Source: Paracoccus yibinensis
GTDB lineage: Bacteria; Pseudomonadota; Alphaproteobacteria; Rhodobacterales; Rhodobacteraceae
NCBI RefSeq assembly: GCF_030846195.1
Contig: NZ_JAVCWH010000005.1
Span: 248,001-312,000, forward strand
Length of the DNA: 64,000 nt
Direction of reading: 5' to 3'
The notes under the pieces were generated by a model, which saw only the letters and a program-made list of their open reading frames with translations, did no database searches and was not told where the DNA came from. The position numbers and the translations under genes were made by a program. This document shows positions 28,135 through 36,459 of this stretch, one piece after another; position 1 is the stretch's first letter, and each line of letters begins with the position of its first letter.

Positions 28135-28536
28135 ATGGATACCAAGACCCTGATCGCCGCCTATTACGACGCCTTCAACGCGGGCCGAACCGACGACATG
28201 CTGGCCCTGCTGCATGACGAGGTGGAGCATCACGTCAACGAAGGGGGCATCCGCAAGGGCAAGGCGCTGTTTTCGGACTTCAACCGGCACATGACCGAAA
28301 GCTACAAGGAAACGCTGACCGACATGGTGATCTTCGCCAATGAATTGGGCGACCGCGCGGCGGCGGAATTTGTGGTGAACGGCACCTATCTGAAGACCGA
28401 CGATGGCCTGCCCGAGGCCAGGGGCCAGACCTACCGTCTTCCAGCGGGCACCTTCTTCACCATCCGCGACGGCAAGATCGCCCGCGTCACCACCTATTAC
28501 AACCTGGCGGACTGGACCCGGCAGGTCAGCCAATGA
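28135..28536 (+). CDS. NTF2-like / SnoaL-like family protein
   Basis: 133 residues with the cone-shaped ketosteroid-isomerase-like pattern: LIAAYYDAFNAGRTDDMLALLHDEVEHH at the start and ARVTTYYNLADW at the end. Such proteins have very diverse substrates, so no reaction can be given. GAAGGAG precedes the ATG at 28135 with good spacing (an ATG six bases earlier is too close). It is coupled to the next gene by ATGA. Confidence 0.75.
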   Translation: MDTKTLIAAYYDAFNAGRTDDMLALLHDEVEHHVNEGGIRKGKALFSDFNRHMTESYKETLTDMVIFANELGDRAAAEFVVNGTYLKTDDGLPEARGQTYRLPAGTFFTIRDGKIARVTTYYNLADWTRQVSQ

Positions 28537-29117
28537 CCGTCACGACGCGCGTCCTGACCGGAGAGGCGCTGGCTGCCGCGCTGGAAGACGTCGCGCGTCT
28601 GCGCATCCGCGTGTTCCGCGACTTTCCCTATCTTTACGATGGGGATGCCGATTACGAACGCGATTACCTGCGCGCCTATCAGTCGCCCGGTGCGGTGGTC
28701 GTTGCGGCGATGGACGGCAGCCGGGTCATAGGGGCGGCGACCGGCGCCCCCATGGCCGACCATGCCGCCGATTTCGCCGCAGCCTTCGAAGGCAGGCCCG
28801 AACCGCTGGACCAGATCTTCTATTGCGCGGAATCGGTGCTGCTGCCGGAATATCGCGGCCAGGGCATCGGCCACGCCTTCTTCGACGCGCGCGAAGCCCA
28901 TGCCCGCGATCTTGGGCTGACCTTCAGCGCCTTCTGCAGCGTGATCCGGCCTGCCGATCACCCGGCGCGTCCGCCTGATTACCGCCCGCTGGATGATTTC
29001 TGGCGCAAGCGGGGCTATCGGCCGCTGCCGGGTGTCATCGCGCAGTTTTCCTGGAAGGATCTGGGGGAAAAGGCCGAAACCGAAAAAGACCTGCAATTCT
29101 GGATGCGTTCCCTGTGA
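28533..29117 (+). CDS. GNAT family N-acetyltransferase
   Basis: 194 residues. The acetyl-CoA-binding motif is SVLLPEYRGQGIGHAFFD around residues 103-120, preceded by a beta strand AVVVAAMDGSRVIGAATG. The substrate is unknown. It overlaps both neighbours by 4 bases (ATGA and GTGA), so NTF2-like, GNAT and nitrilase form one translationally coupled unit. Confidence 0.85.
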   Translation: MTVTTRVLTGEALAAALEDVARLRIRVFRDFPYLYDGDADYERDYLRAYQSPGAVVVAAMDGSRVIGAATGAPMADHAADFAAAFEGRPEPLDQIFYCAESVLLPEYRGQGIGHAFFDAREAHARDLGLTFSAFCSVIRPADHPARPPDYRPLDDFWRKRGYRPLPGVIAQFSWKDLGEKAETEKDLQFWMRSL

Positions 29118-29971
29118 AGATCGCCGCCGCCGCCTATCCGATCGACTGGTTCGACAGCTTCGCCGATTACGAGGCCAAGCTTGCCCGATGGGTCGCCGAT
29201 GCCCAGGGCGCCGACCTGCTGGTGTTCCCCGAATATGGCGCGATGGAGCTTGCCTCTCTGGGGGGGCGCGACGCGGCGGGCGATCTCGAGGCATCTCTGC
29301 ACGAGGTGGCAAAGCATTGGGCCGCCGTGCAAGAGCTGCACCTGCGGCTGGCGGCAAGGCACGGCTGCCATATCCTTGGCGCGTCCGGCCCTGTTTTCGA
29401 CGGGCGGCGCCCGGTCAACCGCGCGATCCTGTATGGTCCCGGGGGCATCATCGGCCACCAGGACAAGCAGATCATGACCCGGTTCGAGCGTGAGGACTGG
29501 GACGTGACCGGGGCGCCCGGCCTGCGGGTCTTCGACACGGCCCTGGGCCGGATCGGCATCCTGATCTGCTATGACAGCGAATTTCCCTTGCTGGGCCGCG
29601 CCCTGGCCCGGGCCGGGGTGGAACTGCTTCTGGTGCCAAGCTGCACCGACACGGTGGCCGGTTTCAACCGCGTGCGCATCGGCGCCATGGCGCGCGCGCT
29701 GGAAAGCCAATGCGTCGTGGTCCAATCGCCCACCGTCGGAGCCTGCGACTGGATGCCCGCTCTGGACGAGAACCGGGGCCGCGCGGCGATCTATGGGCCG
29801 CCCGACGGGTTCTGGCCGGAAACCGGGGTCATCGCAGAAGGCGTGATGGACCAGCCGGGCTGGGTCATGGCCGAGGTCGATCTGTCCCGTGTCGCGGAAA
29901 GCCGCCGGAATGGCGCGGTGCTGCCCTTTGCCCATTGGCCGGAAAGCGAAGGCGCAGAAACCATTTCTTAA
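29114..29971 (+). CDS. Nitrilase-superfamily carbon-nitrogen hydrolase
   Basis: 285 residues with the catalytic triad: Glu in LLVFPEYGAME (near 39), Lys in GHQDKQIMTRFE and Cys in GILICYDSEFPLLGR (near 155). It hydrolyses an amide or nitrile; the members closest by pattern act on small amides or omega-amides. Coupling with a GNAT gene suggests they act on the same metabolite. The start is GTG overlapping the GNAT stop. Confidence 0.87.
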   Translation: MKIAAAAYPIDWFDSFADYEAKLARWVADAQGADLLVFPEYGAMELASLGGRDAAGDLEASLHEVAKHWAAVQELHLRLAARHGCHILGASGPVFDGRRPVNRAILYGPGGIIGHQDKQIMTRFEREDWDVTGAPGLRVFDTALGRIGILICYDSEFPLLGRALARAGVELLLVPSCTDTVAGFNRVRIGAMARALESQCVVVQSPTVGACDWMPALDENRGRAAIYGPPDGFWPETGVIAEGVMDQPGWVMAEVDLSRVAESRRNGAVLPFAHWPESEGAETIS

Positions 29972-30035
29972 CCGCTCGCGTTTTATGAACGACCGAGGCT
30001 GTTCGCGGCCTCATTCCGTGCCATATCCTGCGGCC

Positions 30036-30458
30036 ATGCTGCATATCAACGACACCATCACCATCGAGGAGTGGGAACTGACCGAACAGTTCACCAGATC
30101 CCAGGGGCCGGGCGGGCAGAACGTCAACAAGGTCGAAACCGCGGTCGAACTGCGGTTCGAGGCTGCGCGATCCCCGAACCTGTCGGATGCCGTGAAGCGT
30201 CGTCTGGAGCGGCTGGCAGGGCGGCGATGGACCCGCGATGGCGCGGTGGTGATCCTGTCCCAGGAAACCCGCAGCCAGGCCCGCAACCGAGAGATTGCGC
30301 GCGAACGGCTGGCGGAACTGATCGGCCGTGCCGCCGAACCCGTCAAGCGCCGGGTCGCCACCAAGCCGACCTGGGGCAGCCAGTTGCGCCGCCTGAAGGC
30401 CAAGACCGCGCGGGGCGAGGTCAAGGCGATGCGCGGCAAGGTGGGGGAAGGCGAATGA
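30036..30458 (+). CDS. arfB: Alternative ribosome rescue factor ArfB (GGQ peptidyl-tRNA hydrolase)
   Basis: 140 residues. The GGQ motif is in SQGPGGQNVNKVETAVELRF (from about residue 22), and the C-terminal tail is strongly basic (RRLKAKTARGEVKAMRGK), the part that enters the mRNA channel of stalled ribosomes. The ATG at 30036 begins the conserved domain. The length matches ArfB rather than a full release factor. Its stop overlaps the Nudix gene. Confidence 0.93.
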   Translation: MLHINDTITIEEWELTEQFTRSQGPGGQNVNKVETAVELRFEAARSPNLSDAVKRRLERLAGRRWTRDGAVVILSQETRSQARNREIARERLAELIGRAAEPVKRRVATKPTWGSQLRRLKAKTARGEVKAMRGKVGEGE

Positions 30459-30907
30459 CCGCCCTGCTGCGGTCCCTGGGAATGCTGTTCGGGCGGCGTC
30501 CCCCTTCGATGCAGGTGGGCGCCGTCTGCCGCTGCGTCAGGACGGGCGAGGTGGTCCTGATCACCAGCCGGGGCACGGGCCGCTGGGTGATCCCGAAGGG
30601 CTGGCCGATGGAGGGCAAGAGCCTGCCCGCCGCCGCCGCGACAGAAGCCTGGGAGGAAGCGGGCGTCGAGGGACGGATGCATGAATCCGAACTGGGCCGC
30701 TATCGCTATGACAAGGAACAGGACCGGGGCTATTCCGTCCCGGTCGAGGTCCGGGTCTTCCTGATGGATGCGGATCGCGAACGGGCTGATTTTCCCGAAT
30801 CCAGGCAGCGCCGGCGCCGCTGGTTCGCGCCCCAGGATGCTGCGCGCCTGGTGGCCGAACCGGGACTGCAGGAAATCCTGCTTGCATTGCCCAAGGTGTC
30901 CGGCTGA
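30455..30907 (+). CDS. Nudix hydrolase (diphosphoinositol-polyphosphatase-like)
   Basis: 150 residues. The Nudix box reads GKSLPAAAATEAWEEAGVEG, preceded by WVIPKGWPMEG, the pattern of the DIPP-like bacterial subgroup. The substrate could be a diadenosine polyphosphate, an inorganic polyphosphate or a nucleoside diphosphate derivative. ATGA coupling to arfB. A phosphate transporter follows 9 bases later, so a polyphosphate-related substrate is possible but unproven. Confidence 0.87.
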   Translation: MTALLRSLGMLFGRRPPSMQVGAVCRCVRTGEVVLITSRGTGRWVIPKGWPMEGKSLPAAAATEAWEEAGVEGRMHESELGRYRYDKEQDRGYSVPVEVRVFLMDADRERADFPESRQRRRRWFAPQDAARLVAEPGLQEILLALPKVSG

Positions 30908-30916
30908 CATCGGGGC

Positions 30917-32356
30917 ATGACGCCACCTGACCGCCGATATGACGTTCTGGACAAGGATTTGCGGCGGATCACCGTTGCGGAATCGGCCCAGTTTCATGCC
31001 GTACGTCCCGTCCTGCGGCTGGGTGCCGCCATCCTGCTGGGGGTGGCGCTGATCTTTCTGGCCCTTGGCGTTACCGGACAGCAGCCCGGCCTGATCGCCA
31101 CCGGCGTGGGGTTCGTGGTGGCGGGCTGGCTGGGCCTGTCGATCGGGGCAAACGACATCGCCAATTCGCTTGGTCCGGCCGTGGGCGCGGGGGCAATCGC
31201 CATCGGGCCGGGACTGGTCCTGATCGGGTTGGCCGAAATCGCCGGGGCGGCGCTTGCGGGCCACGCGGTCACGCATCGGCTGGCCGAGGGGATCGTCGAT
31301 GCCGCCGTCCTGGAAAGCGGGGCGCGGGGCCAGGTCATGATGCTGGCCGCGCTGATCGGGGCCGCCGCCTGGATCACCATCGCCACCGGAGCCAGCCTGC
31401 CGGTCTCGACCTCTCATTCCATCGTCGGGGCGATTGCGGGGGCAGGGCTGGTTGCGGCGGGGGCATCGGCCCTGTCCTGGGGCGGGATTCTGGCGATGGC
31501 GCTTGCCTGGGTGATGACGCCTTTTGCGGCGGCGGTGTTGGCAGGCGCCCTGCTGGCCCTGCTGCGCATCCGCGTGGCCGAGGCGCAGGACCGCGCGCGT
31601 GCCGCGAAGGCATGGCTGCCGCCGCTGATCGGCACGATGGTCGGCCTGTTCGTCGCCTATGTCGCGACCCTGCTGCCCGCCCTGTCCCTGCGCCTGCCCC
31701 TGGCGCTTCTGCCGGGTGCGGGGGCGGGCCTTGCCGTGGCGTTGCTGATGCGCCGCCGCCTGATGCAGACGCTGTCCGAGGGGGGCGAAAAGCCCGGCAT
31801 GAAGCGCATCCTGGGCCAGCCCCTGCTGTTTGCCGCAGTGATGATGGGCTTTGCCCATGGCGCGGGCGATGCGGGCAATGTGGCGGGGCCACTGTTGGTG
31901 ATCCTGACCCCATCGCAGACAGGGGCATTGCAGGTGCCGCTGCTGATGCTGGTGATCGCGGGCGCGACCATCGCGCTTGGCGCGCTGCTGTTCGGCCGCC
32001 GTCTGGTCGGCATGGTCAGCGAGGGGATCACCCGCCTGAACGCCGTCCGGGCCTTCTGCATCACGCTGGCCACCGCGATGATCGTGCTGTTCGCGTCGGG
32101 CTTGGGCTTGCCGGTGTCATCGACCCATGTGGCCGTGGGCGGCGTCTTCGGCGTGGGCTTCGTGCGCGAGATGCTGGACCGGCGCAGCAACACCAAGCGC
32201 GCCGCCCCCCTTCCGGCCGAGGAACGGCGCCGCCGGATGCTGATCCGCCGCAGCCATGTGGCCACGATCACGGTGGCTTGGGTGGTCACGGTGCCGATCA
32301 CCGCCGCCCTGGGTGCGCTGTGCTGCCTGGGGATGCTGTGGGTGACGGGGGTCTGA
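30917..32356 (+). CDS. Inorganic phosphate transporter, PiT family
   Basis: 479 residues with about 12 membrane segments. It has the duplicated PiT signatures: GANDIANSLGPAVGAGAI with PVSTSHSIVGAIAG in the first half, and AHGAGDAGNVAGPL with PVSSTHVAVGGVFG in the second. PiT proteins carry metal-phosphate by cation symport at low affinity, complementing the high-affinity Pst system at 2035. The N-terminal soluble part (about 35 residues) is short. Confidence 0.94.
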   Translation: MTPPDRRYDVLDKDLRRITVAESAQFHAVRPVLRLGAAILLGVALIFLALGVTGQQPGLIATGVGFVVAGWLGLSIGANDIANSLGPAVGAGAIAIGPGLVLIGLAEIAGAALAGHAVTHRLAEGIVDAAVLESGARGQVMMLAALIGAAAWITIATGASLPVSTSHSIVGAIAGAGLVAAGASALSWGGILAMALAWVMTPFAAAVLAGALLALLRIRVAEAQDRARAAKAWLPPLIGTMVGLFVAYVATLLPALSLRLPLALLPGAGAGLAVALLMRRRLMQTLSEGGEKPGMKRILGQPLLFAAVMMGFAHGAGDAGNVAGPLLVILTPSQTGALQVPLLMLVIAGATIALGALLFGRRLVGMVSEGITRLNAVRAFCITLATAMIVLFASGLGLPVSSTHVAVGGVFGVGFVREMLDRRSNTKRAAPLPAEERRRRMLIRRSHVATITVAWVVTVPITAALGALCCLGMLWVTGV

Positions 32357-32360
32357 GGCG

Positions 32361-33653
32361 TCAGACGACCACATCCATCCGGGATTGCTGTCCCACGCCG
32401 AAGACCCGGCGATAACGTGCGATTTCATCCACCGGACCGGTCGCCTTGGCAGGGTTGTCGGACAGCTTGACCGTGGGGCGGCCATTGGCCGAAACGGCCT
32501 TGCAGACCAGGCTGAAGGGCGCCAGACCGTCGCCTGCGACAAGCCCCCGAAAATCGTTGGTCAGCAAGGTGCCCCAGCCGAAGCTGACCTTGACGCGCCC
32601 GTGGAACCGGTGATGCAATTCCACGATTTTCTGGACGTCCAGCCCGTCCGAGAAGATCACCAGCTTCTTCTTCGGATCCTCGCCCCTGTCCTGCCACCAG
32701 CGGATCGCGGTTTCTGCCCCCTGAGCGGGGTCGCCGCTGTCGATGCGGATGCCCGTCCAGCCCGCCAGCCAGTCGGGCGCCCCTTTCAGGAAAACGTCCG
32801 TGCCATAGGTATCGGGCAGGATCATGCGCAGGTTGCCGTCATGTTCTTCATGCCAGTCGGCCAGAACCTCATAAGGGGCCTGGCGCAGTTCCTGATCCGT
32901 GTTTGCCAGCGCGGCATAGACCATGGGCAGTTCGTGGGCATTGGTGCCGATCGCCTCGATGTCGCGCCGCATGGCGATCAGACAGTTCGAGGTGCCGGTG
33001 AAGCCTTCGCCCAAGCCCTCGATCATGGCCTGCACGGCCCAGTCCTGCCACAGGAAGCTGTGGCGGCGGCGCGTGCCGAAATCGGCGATGCGCAGGTCGG
33101 GCAGGGTGCGCAGCACCTCGATCTTTTCCCACAGCCGGGTCATGGCGCGGGCGTAAAGCACCTGCAATTCGAAGCGCCCCAGGGTTTCCAGGACGGCACG
33201 GGACCGAAGCTCCATCAGGATGGCCAGCGCGGGGATTTCCCACAGCATCACCTCGGGCCATCTGCCCTCGAAGGTCAGCTCGTATTGGCCGTCGCGCTTT
33301 TCCAGGTGATAGGGGGGCAGGCGCAGGTTCTCAAGGAACTCCATGAAATCGGGGCGGAACATCTGCCGCTTGCCATAGAAGGTGTTGCCGCGCAGCCAGG
33401 TGGATTCGCCGCGCGTCAGTCGCAGGCCGCGCACATGGTCCAGCTGTTCGCGCAATTCGCCTTCGTCGATCAGGTCGGCCAGCCGGATGGATGTGGAACG
33501 GTTGATCAACTGGAACCGAACCACCGTGTCGGGCCGGTTGCGAAAGATCGACTGACACATCAACAGCTTGTAGAAGTCGGTGTCGATCAGCGACCGCACG
33601 ATCGGGTCGATCTTCCATTTATGGTTATAGACGCGGGTGGCGATATCGACCAT
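32361..33653 (-). CDS. pncB: Nicotinate phosphoribosyltransferase
   Basis: 430 residues. It starts with [22 protein letters not shown], has [12 protein letters not shown] and a phosphoribose-binding [12 protein letters not shown]. It joins nicotinate to PRPP to give nicotinate mononucleotide in the Preiss-Handler NAD salvage route. The ATG at 33653 is 4 bases after the pncA stop, so the two salvage steps form one operon. Confidence 0.96.
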   Translation of the reverse strand: MVDIATRVYNHKWKIDPIVRSLIDTDFYKLLMCQSIFRNRPDTVVRFQLINRSTSIRLADLIDEGELREQLDHVRGLRLTRGESTWLRGNTFYGKRQMFRPDFMEFLENLRLPPYHLEKRDGQYELTFEGRWPEVMLWEIPALAILMELRSRAVLETLGRFELQVLYARAMTRLWEKIEVLRTLPDLRIADFGTRRRHSFLWQDWAVQAMIEGLGEGFTGTSNCLIAMRRDIEAIGTNAHELPMVYAALANTDQELRQAPYEVLADWHEEHDGNLRMILPDTYGTDVFLKGAPDWLAGWTGIRIDSGDPAQGAETAIRWWQDRGEDPKKKLVIFSDGLDVQKIVELHHRFHGRVKVSFGWGTLLTNDFRGLVAGDGLAPFSLVCKAVSANGRPTVKLSDNPAKATGPVDEIARYRRVFGVGQQSRMDVVV

Positions 33654-33657
33654 CGGC

Positions 33658-34254
33658 TTACTCCAGTCTGACGCCGGCGGCGGCCATGTCGGCGCGGGCA
33701 CGGTCGCGGCTGCCGTCCAGGTCGATGGCACGGGTGGCGGATTCGATCACGGTGGCGGTGAAGCCCAGCTTCGCGGCGTCGATCGCGCTCCAGGCGACGC
33801 AGAAGTCATGGGCCAGACCCACGAAGGTCAGGTCCGACAGCCCCCGGTCGCGCAGGTATCCGGCAAGGCCCGTTGGGGTCGCGTGGTCGTTTTCGAAGAA
33901 TGCGGAATAGCTGTCGATCCCCGGGCGGAACCCCTTGCGGATCACCAGGTCTGCACGGTCCCGGTCCAGGCCGGGGTGGAAATCCGCGCCTTTCGTGCCG
34001 ATCACGCAATGGGCGGGCCACAGCACCTGCGGGCCGTAAGGCATCTGCACCAGGCTGAACGGATCCGCGCCCGGGTGGTTGGCGGCAAAGCTGGCGTGAT
34101 CGGCAGGATGCCAGTCCTGGGTCAGCACCACGGCGTCGAAATCGGCCATCAGCGCGTTGATGGGACCGACGATCCCATCCCCGCCCGCCACCGCCAGGGC
34201 ACCGCCGGGGCAGAAGTCGATCTGCATGTCGATGACGATCAGGGCGCGCGGCAT
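33658..34254 (-). CDS. pncA: Nicotinamidase
   Basis: 198 residues. The catalytic Asp lies in [14 protein letters not shown], metal ligands lie in the following [10 protein letters not shown] region, and the nucleophile Cys in [17 protein letters not shown]. It deaminates nicotinamide to nicotinate, the substrate of PncB encoded next. AAAGGGGGAA precedes the ATG at 34254; an upstream ATG at 34281 is less likely. Confidence 0.95.
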   Translation of the reverse strand: MPRALIVIDMQIDFCPGGALAVAGGDGIVGPINALMADFDAVVLTQDWHPADHASFAANHPGADPFSLVQMPYGPQVLWPAHCVIGTKGADFHPGLDRDRADLVIRKGFRPGIDSYSAFFENDHATPTGLAGYLRDRGLSDLTFVGLAHDFCVAWSAIDAAKLGFTATVIESATRAIDLDGSRDRARADMAAAGVRLE

Positions 34255-34349
34255 CGGTTCCCCCTTTCCCAGGATGATCATGCCTAGGAACTGCGCGCCC
34301 TGGGGTCAATGGCTTGCAAGACCGGGCATTGCTGGCTAAGGCCGCGCCC

Positions 34350-35261
34350 ATGCTGACCGTTGCCGCGCTGTATCACTTTACCCGTTTTGAGGATCCCGCC
34401 GCCCTGAAGGGCCCGCTGGCCAAGGTGGCTTGCGCCCATGGCGTGCGCGGCACGCTGCTGCTGGCGGCTGAAGGCATCAACGGCACCATCGCCGGCACGC
34501 GCGAGGGGGTGGACGCGGTGCTGGCCCATATCCGCGCCCTGCCGGGCTGCGCGGGGCTGGAGTGGAAGGAAAGCACGGCCCCCGCGATGCCCTTCGGCAA
34601 GATGAAGGTGCGGCTCAAGCGCGAGATCGTGACCATGGGCCAGCCCGATGTCGATCCGCGCGCCGGTGTGGGCCATTACGTCGATCCCGCCGACTGGAAC
34701 GCCCTGATCAGCGCGCCCGACGTGGCGGTGATCGACACCCGCAACGACTACGAGGTCGAAATCGGCACCTTCGCCGGGGCGATCGACCCGGGGACCCGCA
34801 GTTTCCGCGACTTTCCCGCATGGTGGCAGGCCAATCGCGACCGCTTCGCAGGCAAGCGCGTGGCAATGTTCTGCACCGGCGGTATCCGCTGCGAGAAATC
34901 GACGAATTACCTGCTGTCGCAGGGCGTCGGCGAGGTCTTCCACCTGAAGGGCGGCATCCTGAAATATCTGGAGGACGTGCCTGAAGAGAGCAGCCTGTGG
35001 CAGGGCGAATGCTTCGTCTTCGATCAGCGCGTCAGCCTGACCCACGGCCTGCAGCCCGGCCGCCACGGCCTCTGCCATGCTTGCCGCCGCCCCCTGGCGC
35101 CCGAGGATCGCGACCGCCCCGAATACGAGGAAGGCGTCAGCTGTCACCGCTGCGCGGGCGAATACGACGAAGCCGACCGCAGGAGGTTCCGCGAACGACA
35201 GCGGCAGATTGCGGCCGGAGAGCTAAAATTCGAAGGAAATTCCCACTCGTCAGAGGGATGA
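34350..35261 (+). CDS. trhO: tRNA uridine(34) hydroxylase TrhO (YceA), rhodanese-fold
   Basis: 303 residues. The N-terminal acylphosphatase-like domain ([17 protein letters not shown]) is followed by a rhodanese domain with active-site loop [11 protein letters not shown] near residue 181. The C-terminal region carries Cys pairs ([15 protein letters not shown]) likely to bind zinc. TrhO makes 5-hydroxyuridine at tRNA position 34. It is divergent from pncAB. Confidence 0.92.
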   Translation: MLTVAALYHFTRFEDPAALKGPLAKVACAHGVRGTLLLAAEGINGTIAGTREGVDAVLAHIRALPGCAGLEWKESTAPAMPFGKMKVRLKREIVTMGQPDVDPRAGVGHYVDPADWNALISAPDVAVIDTRNDYEVEIGTFAGAIDPGTRSFRDFPAWWQANRDRFAGKRVAMFCTGGIRCEKSTNYLLSQGVGEVFHLKGGILKYLEDVPEESSLWQGECFVFDQRVSLTHGLQPGRHGLCHACRRPLAPEDRDRPEYEEGVSCHRCAGEYDEADRRRFRERQRQIAAGELKFEGNSHSSEG

Positions 35262-35304
35262 GCCCGGCGTAACCAAGGGATTGCTATGTCAATCCGGGTC
35301 CACG

Positions 35305-36453
35305 ATGGCGATTGTTTACAACGGCACTGCGTCGGCCGACCGGCTGAATGCCAAGAGCGTCTTTCCCTATCGCGACATCATTCAGATGCAGGGCCATGCG
35401 GGGCATGACGAATTGTCGGGCGGCTTTCTCAACCCGAACCGGATCTTCGGCGGGGCGGGGGATGACACGCTTCATGGCGGGGCGGATATCAATCTGCTGG
35501 ACGGCGGGGACGGCAACGACGTCCTGAATGCATGGCAGGGGGATCATTCGATCCTTCGCGGCGGTGCCGGGAACGACCAGATCACCGCGGGGTGGGGCGG
35601 TGCGGTTCTGGATGGCGGGACCGGGGTGGATCTGATGACCGGCGGCGATGGCGGCGATATCTATGTCGTCGATCATCGGCGCGACGTGGTGGTGGAACAG
35701 TATCGGCCGCGTTACCACAACGATCCCAACCCCGCCGATCAGGTCAAGACGACGGTGGACTGGATCCTGGGCGCAAATCTGGAACATCTGGTCCTGCAAG
35801 GAAGCGGGTCGATCAACGGCACCGGGAACGCGCTGTCCAATGCGATCGTCGGCAATGCGGGGAACAACATCCTGGCAGGCGCCCGGGGCGCGGACACGCT
35901 GGACGGCGGGATGGGCAATGACATCCTGGACGGGGGCGAAGGGGTGGACACGGCAAGGTTCACCACGGCCGCGGCGATTTCCGTCAATCTGGGAACGGTT
36001 CTGGCGCAGAACACCGGTGCGGGAACGGACATCATCCGCCATGTGGAAAACGTGATCACGGGCGCGGGGAACGACCGCCTTTTGGGAAATGCCTGGGCCA
36101 ACGGCATCGTCGCGGGATCGGGCAATGACGTGCTGTCCGCGATGGGGGGCAATGACCGGCTTGCGGGGCAGGCGGGCAACGACCGCCTGCAAGGCGGGGC
36201 AGGGAACGATATTCTGACCGGCGGGGATGGGGCCGATCATTTCCTGTTTTCCAGGAACGGCGGCACTGACAGGATCACGGATTTCACCGATCGCATTGAC
36301 CGCATCGTTATCGACAGCGGGGCCGAGACATTTGCGCAGGTCAGGATCGCTGACCTGGGTGCAGATGCCCGCATCACCTTCGGCGACGTGATCGTCATTC
36401 TGTCCAATGTCGATCACGCCCTTCTGGGGATCGCGGATTTCAGCTTTGTCTGA
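35305..36453 (+). CDS. RTX-type calcium-binding repeat protein
   Basis: 382 residues consisting largely of hemolysin-type nonapeptide repeats (GGAGDDTLHG, GGDGNDVLN, GGAGNDQIT, GGMGNDILDGG, GAGNDRLLGN, GSGNDVLSA, GGAGNDILTGG), which form Ca-binding parallel beta rolls. The end, DRITDFTDRIDRIVIDSG, resembles serralysin-type C-termini used for type I secretion. There is no N-terminal signal peptide and no protease or toxin catalytic domain. No type I export genes are near. The ATG at 35305 is preferred over the upstream TTG. Function is unknown. Confidence 0.8.
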   Translation: MAIVYNGTASADRLNAKSVFPYRDIIQMQGHAGHDELSGGFLNPNRIFGGAGDDTLHGGADINLLDGGDGNDVLNAWQGDHSILRGGAGNDQITAGWGGAVLDGGTGVDLMTGGDGGDIYVVDHRRDVVVEQYRPRYHNDPNPADQVKTTVDWILGANLEHLVLQGSGSINGTGNALSNAIVGNAGNNILAGARGADTLDGGMGNDILDGGEGVDTARFTTAAAISVNLGTVLAQNTGAGTDIIRHVENVITGAGNDRLLGNAWANGIVAGSGNDVLSAMGGNDRLAGQAGNDRLQGGAGNDILTGGDGADHFLFSRNGGTDRITDFTDRIDRIVIDSGAETFAQVRIADLGADARITFGDVIVILSNVDHALLGIADFSFV

Positions 36454-36459
36454 CAGCCC

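Noticed and set aside
35305..36453. RTX repeats as a DNA tandem repeat or CRISPR-like array
   Set aside because: The periodicity is at protein level (nonapeptides); the DNA units are not identical and have no spacers.
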